Assembly (NCBI RefSeq): GCF_965638725.1
Contig: NC_134981.1
Coordinates: 45,784,849-45,848,848 of the forward strand
Source of the DNA: Aptenodytes patagonicus
Lineage: Eukaryota; Chordata; Aves; Sphenisciformes; Spheniscidae
Direction of reading: 5' to 3'
DNA: 64,000 nucleotides
The notes below the pieces were generated by a model. The model searched no databases. It saw only the letters and a program-made list of their open reading frames with translations, and was not told the origin of the DNA. Numbering within the stretch: the first letter of the stretch is position 1; the number at the start of each line of letters is the position of its first letter. Of this stretch, positions 33,286 through 45,203 are shown in pieces. A program made the position numbers and the translations under genes.

Positions 33286-33666
33286 ATTTGAACTGTATGA
33301 TGTTAATTGCTATGTAATATTATATGCCATATCTATGGTATTACAGTAGGAATGACCCAGATGAAACCGTGCAAAACACAGTAATGATGGAACCAGAACT
33401 GACTTCAACATGAAACAATCCAACACCACATACCATCTCCATCTTTCCTGCCCTGGAAGATTATTACGACAGATGGAGCCCAAAGTCATGGACTAAATGA
33501 ACTCACCGAACATTTTAGAGGGATGGCCCACAGACTAAGGGGCACTACACTATATCTGTGTGTATATATATCCAAAGACAGGAAAAGGGGTGGTGATTAA
33601 TGGGAATGTATTGGAATGTGGGGGACCTGGGCATGGCGTAGATGGTATAGAATAAGTGATGGATAC
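33286..33666 (+). other. 3' untranslated region of ERV-L copy B
   Basis: Matches the 3' UTR of the other copies. The polypurine tract is altered (AATAAGTGATGGATAC). No env. Confidence 0.65.
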
Positions 33667-34210
33667 TGTCCTGGGTTCGGCTGGGAGAGAGTTAATTTCC
33701 TTCCTAGTAGCTGGTACAGTGCTGTGTTTTGGATTTAGGATGAGAACAATGTTGATAACGCACCGATGTTGTAGTTGTTGCTAAGTAGTGCTTACACTAG
33801 CCAAGGACTTTTCAGCTTCCCATGCTCTGCCGACTGAGAAAGCTGGAGGTGCACAAGAAGCTGGGAGGGGGCACAGCCAGGACAGCTGACCCAAACTGGC
33901 CAAAGGGACATTCCATACCATGGGACGTCATGCTCAGTACATAAACTGGGGAAAGCTGGCCAGGGGTCCGCTGCTCGGGGACTGGCTGGGCATCGGTTGG
34001 CAGGTGGTGAGCAATTGCATTGTGCATCACTTGCTTTTTGTATTCTTTTATTATTATTATTATTTTATTTCAATTATTAAACTGTTTTTATCTCAACCCA
34101 TGAGTTTTCTCACTTTTACTCTTTTCATTTTCTCCCCATCCCACCGGGACGAGGGGAGTGAGTGAGCGGCTGTGTGGTGCTCAGTTGCCGGCTGAGGTTA
34201 AACCACGACA
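33667..34210 (+). mobile_element. 3' LTR of ERV-L copy B
   Basis: TGTCCTGGGTTCGGC...GTTAAACCACGACA, with ATTATTAAACTG as a sense poly(A) signal in the NCBP1 transcript direction. Confidence 0.9.
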
Positions 34211-36974
34211 CATTGGAAGAGACAAGAAACATTTGTCCTCTCCAAGCTCTCTAGGCAATTCATCTTTTATAAAATTTCTAGCATATCCTGGCTCAACTGT
34301 GTCTTTTCTAGGTTGAATGATAGTAGCCTGTCTAATTGTTCCTTATACAGAAGCTGTTCTATACCCTAGGTCACCACCATCACCTTTTTCTGAAACTTTT
34401 CCAGTTCTGCTCTACTGCTATATCTTTTTGGGGAGGGGAGCGTGGTGAGTATGACTAGAACTGCATACCGAATGGAAGATGTGGATGCGCCATGAACCTA
34501 TACAGTGGCATAATGTTCAGTGTTTTTCCCTATTCCTTTTCTGATAAGTCCAGTCTGTTATTGAATACTGAGATAAGGTTTTTATAGAACTATGTCGCAA
34601 CCAATTTTGCATTCCTGAAGAATAGAGGGCAGTTCAGTGCTCACCACTTTATATGTGAAGCTGGTCTATTTTTACCATCTGTAGGCAAAAGTCAACGAGT
34701 CATTTTATGATTATCTTCTGCTTTAACACCCACACACCATGTTTCTCAAGTTTTTTTTTTTTTATCTGCAAATTTTCATGGATGGGCCCTTGTTGTTACC
34801 AAGTTATTTAAAAGTAGCATCTGCAAGCTTTTTCATATCCAATGCCTGCTCCCTTTCCAGATAATTTATGGATCTGCTGAACAGCACAGGTCCCTGGATA
34901 GATTCCTGTGGGATTCTGCTGGTGACCCTCCTCTTCTGTGAGAACTGATCACTTATCTTTTAACCAGTTATTTATCTGTGTAAGGACTTCCCCTCTTATA
35001 CTGTGGTTACTTAGTTTACATGAAAGCCTTTTGAAGATCCAGCTAGGCTGTCAGCCATGTTTCTCATATTTACACGCGATTGTTGACTTCGTCAGAGAGC
35101 TCCAATAAGTTTGAGAGGCCTGACTTTACAAAAGCTGTGCTGCCTCTTCCCCAAACAGCATTTATGCTTATGCCTCCTAATGCTATTATTTTTTAAGAGT
35201 TTTCAATAATTTGCCCAATATGGAAGTCAGCCTTGCTGGTTTGCAATTTCCTGGAAGACCTTTACAATTGGTATCATCTTAGTTGATTAGATATCAGGTT
35301 GATTTTGAATGAGAGGATATGCACCCCAATTAATAGGTCAGCTATTTTATTCTCAAGTTCCTTGAACTCTTCAAGTGGGTAATCACTTGTTGGCATGTCT
35401 TCATCTAGACACAACTTCAGCTTTCAGGATTCCTTTTGCTAACCGCTCTTGTACTACTGTTTAGCACATCTGACTTCCTTTTTGCCTCTTTGCAAGTGTC
35501 TCTCAGTAAATAGTATGCATTTGCTGCATGGTAACTTTAAATAGTCTCTGTGCCACCCTCAAAAATGGAACATTTTAGCTGCCCCTTTTAGCTTCTATTC
35601 ATAATACCCTTTTTGAAGCTAAGTATGTAAAATGAGAAAATGCAGTAGTGTATTTTTTACTCAGCATGTTATAGCCTATGTTGCTGTCATAGTTAGCCAT
35701 GTAGTCAAATACTATGTCTTTTCCCTGTTTAGGCCTGGAGTTTCAATCCATCAGGGTTCTGTTACTTATTTACACGTTTAGCTTGTTGATCTGATTTGCA
35801 TCTGTGCTCCCTTTAACATGCAACACCACTCTTCTACCAGTATGCCCTATACTCGCTCCTGCATGCTTTATACCTTGATGGTTCTTTAGTTTTACAGTGA
35901 GATTGCCCTTGCCTAGTCAAAATTTCCACCTTTCTGTTAACAGATCTGTTATCATAGCCACAATGGGAAGAGCAAATAGATACAGTAATCTCAGTGCCAT
36001 TTAGTTGTATTTTCTGGAACATTGATACATAACTGTGAGCACATTGCAAAGAATTAACAATGTGCTAACGAAATCATTCTGTCCTACTTTTTAGGATGTT
36101 TCTGGGACTATTTCTTTTGGGTGTTTGGAAGATAATTCTCAGAGCCAATGAAATAGTTATCTTTTGCAAGTATTGCACTTGCTATAATTGTAGGTTTTTG
36201 ATGCTTTGGGTCTAGTTTTGCAAGGCTGTAAAGGATAATAGGGTACTGGTATGCGATCGAGTTCTTGCAGCTTGAGTTCTTGCATCAGCTGATGCATAGT
36301 AACAGACAGTGAATATACAACTAAGCCACACTGTGGACTAGTTATGAAGTAAAGCATGTTTGTTAAGCTAGCTATTAAACTATGCTTTTATAACCAGCAT
36401 AAAGACAGAACATTGAGATGATTAAAGCTGCAATGTTTTCACTTAGCAGGCTGCATTGTCAGTTCCCAGATCACTCTGATCTTCTGTGCTGTAACTGGAA
36501 AAGATGAAGTGTGTATTAATACACTCCCGATGTATAATAATTTTGTGTAACTTGAAGAAACAAAGGGTGCAAAATGCCAATTGTTTAGCGTGGTCCCAGC
36601 TGCCTAAATATAGAAGTACTTAAATCTTGTATGTGAAATTAACAAACTATAAACGTCACCAAAACTGTTTCATTGTAAATATGGGTGCAGTTGAAATCAT
36701 AGCTGGCTATTTGTTTATAAGATTTTTACATGATTCATGTACAAATCTGGTACAAAAATCCCAAATCTTTTCTTATGATAATGTTGTATTTGGCAACTTT
36801 GTGCTGAAGATTGAAGCCTGTCTTTTAGCTGTTGACTCTAAAACTTGCTGATGTTAAATCTCCATGAGTGCCTAATTCAATCTGTCAAGTTTTATTTTTA
36901 TTTATGTGTGTGTGTATTAAAAAATTGTGTTTCTCTACAGTGATCTTTCATCAATCTTGATTCCATTTTAATAG
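34211..36974 (+). other. NCBP1: NCBP1 intron, 3' part, with an ancient LINE relic
   Basis: AT-rich intron. Around 34830-35440 the reverse strand looks like a very old CR1/L3-type RT relic (aacagcacaggtccctgg...gattcctgtgggattctgctggtgaccc resembles the CR1 segment around PQGSVLGP). The rest shows nothing I can name. The exon b acceptor AG is at 36973-36974. Confidence 0.5.
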
Positions 36975-37072
36975 GGCCCTGTCATGCCTGGCAGTCATTC
37001 TGTTGAAAGATTTGTAATAGAAGAAAACCTCCACTGCATCATCAAATCCCACTGGAAAGAAAGAAAGACTTG
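36975..37072 (+). CDS. NCBP1: NCBP1 internal exon b
   Basis: 98 bp, encoding [20 protein letters not shown] ... KERKT plus TG of the next codon (about residues 300-332). This is where the second MIF4G-type helical domain of CBP80 begins. The acceptor is TTTTAATAG, the donor TG|GTAAGA. The phases fit both neighbours. No stop or frameshift. Confidence 0.95.
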
Positions 37073-38601
37073 GTAAGATGCTGCTTATTGTTATGGGTTC
37101 CCAGCACTGTTTATATACAATCATGGCTTCCCCTAACATCAGGGACCTTCAAAGCCCAACAACATTTAAGTAAAAGTTTGAAACTCAGCATTTCCTGAAG
37201 TGTTCAGTGAACTATGGTTGACGCTGTTATCTGGAATAATGTGAGGCTGGAGTATCCTGATCATGGATTGTTCATGTAATTCAGTAGGGCTGAGGCACCC
37301 TGATAATTGCATCCTGGATTATCCAGGATTTCTCTACAGAGGATGGCACAGACCCACTCTTTGCAGTGCTGCAGAGACTCTCAATGTGTTTGTACCATGC
37401 TTTCCAGCACAAGCACGATGAGCGTTGAACTGGCTCTGTCTGGAAGTTTCCTGTTGCTCCTGCTTCTTCTTCATCCCATTCTTTTTTCCTCTTTTTGTAA
37501 TTATATGGAAGAGATAATTGAGCCAGGTCTGCATGGGAGCCAGTACAGTGTCAACAAAGTTTATTATTTAAAGTTCTATGCAGCTGTAGGAAATGATGTT
37601 GCAACAATGTAGCAAATCTCAATGAGAGACCTTATGGGGAGGGAAGATGGTTTAATTTTAAAATAAAACTGAAGTAAAGCTTATTCACACTCACCCTCTC
37701 AGGAATCAAAACATGAGTGAGTCCCAAGTAGTCTGTCCAGCAGTCAGGCACCAAGATGGTTGTATCTGGGTAATCTGTTCAAGATTCCTTGAATTGACAA
37801 GGACAAGGGATTCCCACCAGCTACTGAGTCCTCCTCATGTCTCCTGGGTTGTTCTTCATTTGGAAACTGTGTGCTGGTTTGGGGCCTTTTTGTATGCTTA
37901 AGGAGTTGACAAGTGGTTGCAATCTTTTGTCTTTCCATCCTGTGTTGGACACCTCTGAGAGTCAGTAGGATTTGCTCACTGTTTCTGTTCTGTATCTCTT
38001 TATCTGTGTGTCTTATGGCTCCTACCCTCTTCTGTCTTCCCACCATTATCTCTTAATGGCTTGAATCTTTTAGTCTGGATGTGGGCTATCACTTCTTTTA
38101 GGCTGCCCTTCCTTTCCCCAAGTTGGGTATCCTGAGAAGCTGCAGGTAGAGGTGTGCTAGGATCTTGATGACCTGTAAATCTAGGTGACATTAACATATG
38201 CTCTTATAGCCTGTCAGGGAGCCACAAGGGTAGGGTGCCCTGCAAGGAAAGGGGAGCCAAGGGTGACCCCAACACAGGCAGGGCAGTGGCCTCACTGACA
38301 GGGTGCAGTCCCTCAGGACCCAATCAAGAGCAGAGAGGGTCCATGATGATAACCAGGGTCAAGCACAGTCCGGTGATCACCAGGCAAGTCTGTAGTGATG
38401 AGGCAGGGCTGAGGTCGAGTCAGTGGGTCAGAATCGGGGAGGTAAAAGCCCAGGTGTAGGCATAGCTGCAACACAACTGCAGGTGTAGCTCATGCAGGGC
38501 CAGGTGCAAGAACCTCAGCTTAAAAGCAGCTCCCAAGGAAAAAGGGTTGGGGGGAGCCTCTGCTGAGCATTCTTCTAAGTCGTTATTTTAAGGCCACATA
38601 A
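37073..38601 (+). other. NCBP1: NCBP1 intron, unassigned
   Basis: No coding exon found. 38190-38590 is GC-richer (bagg-type caggg tracts) and may be an old repeat, but I cannot place it. Confidence 0.45.
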
Positions 38602-39077
38602 TGGGTCTGGCTGGGATGGAGTTAATTTTCTTCATAGCAGTCCGGGGGGGTAGGCAAGAGGCTGGGAGGGGACACAGCCAGGACAGCTGACCCCAACCGA
38701 CCAAAGGGATAGTCTGTACCATATGACATTGTGCTCAGCAATAAAAGTTTGGGAAAAGGAGGAGGAAGGGGGAGACGTTCATGGTTATGACGTTTGTTTT
38801 CCCAAGCAGCCATTACATATGCTAAGGCCTCACTTTCCAGGAAGCAGATGGACATCCTCCTGCCAATGGGAAGTAGTGAATGAAATCCTTATTTTGCTTT
38901 GCTTGCGTGTGCAGCTTTTGCTCTCCCTATTAAACTGTCATTATCTTGATCCACAAGTCTTTTCATCTTCCTTTGGTTTTCTCCCCATCTCGTGGGAGAG
39001 GGGAGTGAGTGAGCAGCTGGGGGTGGGGTAGGGCATGTGTGTGGTGTTGGCTGTTAGCCAAGGCTAACCCACCATAG
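38602..39077 (+). mobile_element. older ERV-L-family solo LTR, internally shortened
   Basis: Shows GGCTGGGATGGAGTTAATTTTC, ACAGCTGACCCCAACCGACC, GTGCTCAGCAATAAAAG, CTATTAAACTGTCATTATC and GGCTAACCCACCATA, the landmarks of the older LTR seen at 14638. The U3 is shortened after ttcatagcagtc. No clear target duplication. Confidence 0.75.
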
Positions 39078-39393
39078 TCCAGCAGCAAAAGCTTGGGGGG
39101 ATGTACTCAGGGCCTTCCTTCCCTCTCTTCTTTCTGGTGCTTTCACACTCAGACATTCCTATTCATTTTCCATTCCCACACAGGCGATCAGCTCCGGTGC
39201 AGGCACGTCCTGCAGTGGAGCAGCGGATCGCTGCGTACAGGGGGGTTTCCTGAGCCGGGGAACCCACAGGGGAGTGCAGAGACCCTTCGAGAGCCGGCAG
39301 CTCTCACGAGGGTGGCTGACGAGGCATGGGCGGGGCCAGGAGTAACTGGCTGCCACCCCCCACTCCCACTAAAGGCAGCCCCAGGGAGCGCTA

Positions 39394-40426
39394 GTGACCA
39401 GGAGTGCTGCCAACAGGATGGGCAAACAGGGTGTGGCACGTCAGCTAGGGTGTGGTGCAGCAGTTCGCGAGGGAGGGTGTGCAGGGAGGGTGCCTCTTCG
39501 AAGGAGAGGCACTCCACGGGCCAAGTGGGGGACTCGGCGTACACATAACCCAGCAACTGGGCACAGGTCAAGGGCACTCATCCTACCTGACCCTCAAGGC
39601 AGAATGGTGGACACTCATCTGAGGGTAAAGGCTGCAGCTCCAGCTGGGGGGTCTGCACCACCTACCCCAGCGGTGGCTGATGCCTCCACGCAGACGGAAC
39701 TGCTGAAGGGAGAGGCTTCAGTGCAGACCTCAGGCTGCAGGAAGTGCCTAGACCTCTCTCCTGGGGTAGGGACAGGCAGCGGACCTGCCTGCAAAAGGTG
39801 TGCCCAGGTGGAGGACCTCCTGCAGCAGGTGGCTGAGCTGCAGGAGGCGGTGAGAAGGCTGCAGTAATGCAGCCTGATCTGCCCCCCGTATAACAACCAG
39901 CGCCACTAAGAAAAGGTGACGGGTGACAGTAGTAGGCGACTCTCTTCTGAGAGGTACGGAGGCACCCATTTGCCGACCGGACGCACTCTCTAGAGACGTG
40001 TGCTGCTTACCGGGGACTCGCATCAGGGACGTCACCGAGAGGCTATCAAGCCTCGTACAGCCCACTGACTATTATCTGCTGCTGCTGTTTCACGTGGGCA
40101 CCAGTGGCGCAGCCAGGAGCAGTCTGAGGACTATCAAGAAGGACTACAGAGCCCTGGGAGTGGCGGTAAGGGACTCGGGAGCACAGGTAGTTTTTTCATC
40201 AATCCTGCCGGTCAAAGGGAAGGGGTTTGAAAGGGCCACTCGAATCTGGCGAGTCAACAAATGGTTACGGGACTGGTGCCACAGCCAGGGGTTCGGCTAC
40301 TTAGACCATGGGACTCGTTTTAAGAAACCTGGTCTACTGGGGGCTGACGGGGTCCATCTGTCAGAGAAGGGGAAGAGCATCTTCGGTCATAGGCTTGCCA
40401 AGCTGGTGAAGAGGGCTTTAAACTAG
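39394..40426 (+). pseudogene. CR1 ORF1: zinc-finger/coiled-coil and esterase, frameshifted
   Basis: The first frame (39394-39867) has a basic N-terminus, a CRKC...CKRC zinc-binding pattern and a short coiled coil (VEDLLQQVAELQEAVRRLQ). The second frame (39923-40426) is the SGNH-type esterase that CR1 ORF1 proteins carry: GDSLLRG holds the Ser, and the Asp/His pair is in LGADGVHLSEKG. A stop and frame change separate the two. The linker is short, so some sequence is probably deleted. In CR1 this protein binds RNA and is needed for retrotransposition (family knowledge). Confidence 0.8.
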
Positions 40427-40428
40427 AG

Positions 40429-42927
40429 ATGCCGGGGGAGGGGAACCTCAATCCATCCCACTCCTACCAGTCTGATGCCAGGGCCAGCGATAGATGCCCA
40501 GAGCCTGGAGAAGGAACACAGGTCAGCAGGCGAGCGCCTGAAGAGCAGCACAAAGGAACTCCAGCCAGTAAGACAGCTTCATCCGGGGCCCAGCTTCAAT
40601 GTCTCTATGCAAACACACGTAGCATGGGGAATAAACAAGAGGAGTTCGAGACGTGCGCGTGCCTGCAGGGCTACGACCTTATTGGCATCACGGAGACGTG
40701 GTGGGATGGCTCGTATGCTTGGAGTGTTGGGATGGAGGGATACAGGCTCTTTAGGAAGGACAGGCAGGGGAGATGAGGAGGGGGTGTCGCCCTCTATGTC
40801 AATGACCAGCTGCAGTGCATGGAGCTCTGCCTGGGGATGGATGAGGAGCCAACCAAGAGGTTGTGGGTCAGGATTAAAGGGAAGGCAGGGACAGGTGACA
40901 TTACAGTGGGGGTCTGCTACAGGCCACCCGACCAGGAAGACCGAGCGGATGAGGCCCTCTATAGACAGATAGGAGCAGCCTCACGCTCACAAGCCCTGGT
41001 CCTCACGGGGGACTTCAGCCACCCCGACATCTGTTGGAGGGACAACACGGCAGGGCATAAGCAATCCGGAAGGTTCCTGGAATGCGTCGATGATAACTTC
41101 CTTCTCCAAGTGGTAGAGGAGCCAACGAGGAGAGGTGCTACGCTGGACCTTGTTCTCACCAACAAGGAGGGGCTGGTGGGGAATGTGAAGCTCAAGGGCA
41201 GCCTGGGCTGCAGTGACCACAAAATGGTGGAGTTCAAGATCCTTAGGGCACCGAGGAGGGCGCACAGCAAGCTCACTACCCTGGACTTCAGGAGAGCGGA
41301 CTTTGGCCTCTTCAGGGATCTGCTTGGTAGAGTGCCATGGGACAAAGCCCTGGAGGGAAGAGGGGCCCAAGAAACCCGGGTAATATTCAAGGATCACCTC
41401 CTCCAAGCTCAGGAGCGATGCATCCCAACAAAGAGGAAGTCAGGCAAAAACACCAGGAGGCCTGCAGGGATGAACAAGGAGCTCCTGGACAAACTCCAAC
41501 ACAAAAAGGAAGCCTACAGAGGGTGGAAGCAAGGACAGGTAGCCTGCAAGGAATACAGAGAAATTGTCCGAGCAGCCAGGGATCAGGTTAGGAAAGCTAA
41601 AGCCCCGATAGAATTAAACCTGGCCAGGGACATCAAGGGCAACAAGAAAAGATTCTATAGGTACGTCGGGGATAAAAGGAAGACGAGGGAAAAGGTGGGC
41701 CCTCTCCGGAACAAAACGGGAGACCTGGTTACCCGGGACATGGAGAAGGCGGAGGTACTCAATGACTTTTTTGCCTCGGTCTTCACCGGCAAGTGCTCGA
41801 GCCTCACCGCCCAAGCCGCAGAAGGCAAAGGCGGGGACTGGGAGAATGAAGAGCCGCCCACTGTGGGAGAACATCAGGTTCGAGACCATCTAAGGCACCT
41901 GAAGGTGCACAAGTCCATGGGACCCGATGAGATCCATCCGCGGGTCCTGAAGGACCTGGCGGATGAAGCTGCTAAGCCAGTATCCATCGTATTTGAGAAG
42001 TCGTGGCAGTCCGGAGAAGTTCCCACTGACTGGAAAAGGGGAAACATAACCCCCATTTTTAAGAAGGGAAAAAAGGAAGACCCGGGGAGCTACAGGCCAG
42101 TCAGTCTCACCTCTGTGCCTGGGAAGATCATGGAACAGATCCTCCTGGAAGCTATGCTAAGGCCCATGGAGGACAGGGAGGTGATTCGAGACAGCCAGCA
42201 TGGCTTCACCAAGGGCAAGTCCTGCCTGACTAACCTAGTGGCCTTCTATGATGGAGGGACTACATCAGTGGACACGGGAAGGGCTACAGATGTCGTCTGT
42301 CTGGACCTCTGTGAGGCCTTTGACACGGTCCCCCACAACATCCTTCTCTCTAAACTGGAGAGGTATGGATTTGATGGGTGGACTGTCTGGTGGGTGAGGA
42401 ATTGGTTAGATGGTCGCATCCAGGGGGTAGTGGTCAACGGCTCAAGGTCCAGATGGAGATTGGTGACGAGTGGCGTCCCGCAGGGGTCCGTATTGGGACC
42501 GGTACTGTTTAATATCTTCATCAATGACATAGACAGTGGGATCGAGTGCACCCTCAGCAAGTTTGCAGGTGACACCAAGCTGAGTGGTGCGGTCGACACG
42601 CCAGAGGGACGGGATGCCATCCAGAGGGACCTGGACAAGCTCGAGAAGTGGGCCCGTGTGAACCTCATGAGGTTCAACAATGCCAAGTGCAAGGTCCTGC
42701 CCCTGGGTCGGGGCAACCCCCGGTATCAATGCAGGCTGGGGGATGAAGGGATTGAGAGCAGCCCTGCCGAGAAGGACTTGGGGGTACTGGTGGATGAGAA
42801 GCTGGACATGAGCCGCCAATGTGCGCTCGCAGCCCAGAAGGCCAATCGTATCCTGGGCTGCATCAAAAGAAGCACGGCCAGCAGGTCGAGGGAGGTGATT
42901 CTGCCCCTCTACTCTACTTTAAACTAA
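40429..42927 (+). pseudogene. CR1 ORF2 (endonuclease-RT) with a stop, FAGD and a C-terminal deletion
   Basis: Endonuclease: [49 protein letters not shown] at 40774-40776 interrupts [12 protein letters not shown]; the copy at 20718 has CGA there. [41 protein letters not shown]. The catalytic box is FAGD at 42562-42573. The frame ends LPLYSTLN where an internal deletion joins to the 3' UTR, removing the last 130 or so codons. An ORF from 40819 would give 702 residues without the endonuclease N-terminus. Confidence 0.85.
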
Positions 42928-43167
42928 AGGGGGGTAGATTTAGACTAGATATAAGGAAGAAATTTTTTACGCTGAGGGTGGTGAAACACTGGCACAGGTT
43001 GCCCAGAGAGGTGGTGGATGCCCCATCCCTGGAAACATTCCAGGTCAGGTTGGACGGGGCTCTGAGCAACCTGATCTAGTTGCAGATGTCCCTGCCCACG
43101 GCAGGGGGGTTGGACTAGATGACCTTTAGAGGTCCCTTCCAACCCAAACTATTCTATGATTCTATGA

Positions 43168-44039
43168 GGCCAGTCTTAACACTTCTCTTGCAATTCTTTT
43201 GCTGCCAGACAACAGTCCAGTTAGATTTCTTTATTTCTGCTGAAATAATATCCGATATGGGTAACTGGTGACCCAGATAATTTACCACAGATATTTAGCT
43301 TTCTTGTGTTCCCACGTAAGAGCCAGCAAACTTGGTATACTCTGTAAAAATTAGGCAGGAATAGTGGTTTTGGTGTAGATATGTGTTGTAGGTTTTTGGT
43401 TACAGCTTTTTGACTCAGCAGAGACTAGAAATCCAGCGCTGTTAAAGTTAATGGAAGGGACTTCTTTATTTCCCCAAAGAAAGTAAGATTAGAGGGAGGT
43501 TATAAGAAGTGCTAGAGAGCTAAAATTTGAAAAATAGCTTTTTTTTGCTTTTTATAAATAATGGGTGATGCTGTATCTTTTAATCAATTAATTTGTAACA
43601 CTAATATGTCTTCTGTAGCCCATTAGTTTGATGGGTTGAGAATGACTGGAAAGCAAATCTATTGTTTGGATTTTTTTTTTATTTTTCCTGGTATACCAAT
43701 GTAGTTTGTCCTTTAGTGGACAGATGACAGCATCACAGGTCACCGTGAGGGTTTATGTAAAACTGCGTTTTGTTTAGCAATCTGCGTTCAAGCATTGCTT
43801 GAGTATGGAGATGAAATGTGTCTCTCTGAACCATGGTTCAGGTACTGCTGTTAAGAGCTTGTGCCAGGTTTTTTTGTGTTCTGTGGATAAATAGACAATT
43901 TCAGTCTTTGAGGTCTGCTTATTTTACCTGCTTCATAAGGGTAAACTCTTGCAAAGAATTAAGTATTTCATGTTTGTTTAGTATCTACATCACTTTTGCT
44001 GTGTTTCAGTTTAAACTAAATGCATCTGTTAATTTGCAG
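43168..44039 (+). other. NCBP1: NCBP1 intron, unassigned
   Basis: AT-rich intron after the CR1. Nothing coding. The acceptor is TTAATTTGCAG at 44029-44039. Confidence 0.6.
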
Positions 44040-44103
44040 TGCTGCACAGTTGTTGAGCTATCCAGGAAATAATAAGATCCCCTTGAACTACCACATAGTA
44101 GAG
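44040..44103 (+). CDS. NCBP1: NCBP1 internal exon c
   Basis: 64 bp. It completes the split Cys codon and encodes AAQLLSYPGNNKIPLNYHIVE (about residues 332-353), followed by donor GAG|GTATGT. Small substitutions against the human protein (LLSYPGNNK for LVSYPGKNK) are conservative, and the frame is intact. Confidence 0.95.
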
Positions 44104-45203
44104 GTATGTGTTTTACAGGTAACCTCTTTATTTCCAAAGTAACAATCCCAAATTAACTCCATGATGGATCTATTAAATTACAGTATAATTTAAGAGTCTG
44201 CAGTCTTATCCTGTTGACTTGAAGTGCAACGGCTTTGAACAGGTTAGATAATAATAAATTCAACTATTATTATTATTATTATTACTATTGTTATTAATTT
44301 ATTTATGTGATGTTTAGGAGCCTTGTTCAGGAATCAGGATCTTACAGTGCAACAGCATTCTAAGTCGTGGTATTTCTCAAGCTGTTCTTGAATGTTTCTC
44401 TGTGTTAATCACTCTGATGTGCTAGACTGTCTTGGAGATGACTGCACTTAAGTAACTTTTATTCGCAAGATCTTTTAAGTTAGTCTTTTTTTAGTGATCT
44501 TCTAAGTCACTTGGATGAATTGTATACCAATGCCCCTGAAAGGCATTTGTTGTGAAATCGTGGTATGTTTTCTCCTTCAAGTTCGAGGATTTAAATAACC
44601 ATAAATATATATTGGAATAGGAATGTAGTTTTACTCTTGCTGCCTCCTTTCAGTGGACTGCTAACAAGATGCAGAGCTGTATAAAACTTGCTTCAAAAAC
44701 TCCTGTCTAAAATTAAAAGATAAAAAGTGATTGCAGTAATAACAGCAAATTGTCACGTGAAAAACTTAAAAAGAGGTAATTATAAACAAAATTCAGAGCT
44801 AATGGCAAGAAGTCATAAGATTGTGGAATGCTTACCTTAATCAAGATGGGATTAACAATTCAATTTTGCACCAAAACCCCAAATATTCTGAATGCCCTGA
44901 AACTTAGTTTTGGTCAGATTGAGACACTTTCTGTACTCCAAGTTCAGTCAACAGAAATCTTAGAGTTAGTAAGTTTTTCTACCATTAACATCTAAGTACT
45001 TTCAGGGACCTTAACACCTCAGGTGTTTGTTTGTACAACTGTTTTACAGAATATTACTTTCTGTTCAGTTACACATTACTTCCAAAAGCAGTTATCACAG
45101 ATCATGATTAAACAGACTACTTAAAGGCCTTGAAAAATTATTTGATTCAGAAACTCATCAAATCTGAAAATAACCAAAGTTTGTATAGATTAAATTCTTA
45201 TAT
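44104..45203 (+). other. NCBP1: NCBP1 intron, with a (TAT)n tract
   Basis: A short ATT/TAT microsatellite lies at about 44263-44290. Otherwise nothing recognisable. Confidence 0.55.

Larger units (their letters stand above)
18974..34210 (+). mobile_element. ERV-L-like provirus, copy B, host of nested elements
   Basis: A sense-strand provirus in the 18.6-kb NCBP1 intron between exons a and b. The LTRs are 18974-19524 and 33667-34210. The flanks CACTG and CATTG are a five-base duplication with one change. It is split by a CR1 in gag (20718-23425) and by ERV-L copy C in pol (26256-32037). Without these its length would be about 6.7 kb, shorter than copy A mainly in the gag repeat. Its sense orientation puts two poly(A) signals in the host transcript direction. 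Confidence 0.9.
39185..43167 (+). mobile_element. near full-length CR1 LINE with ORF1 and ORF2
   Basis: Contains a GC-rich 5' region, ORF1, ORF2 and a 3' UTR ending ATTCTATGATTCTATGA at 43167. It lies in sense in the intron between NCBP1 exons b and c. The 5' boundary is approximate. It is defective: ORF1 is frameshifted, ORF2 has a stop, and the end of ORF2 is deleted. Confidence 0.85.
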
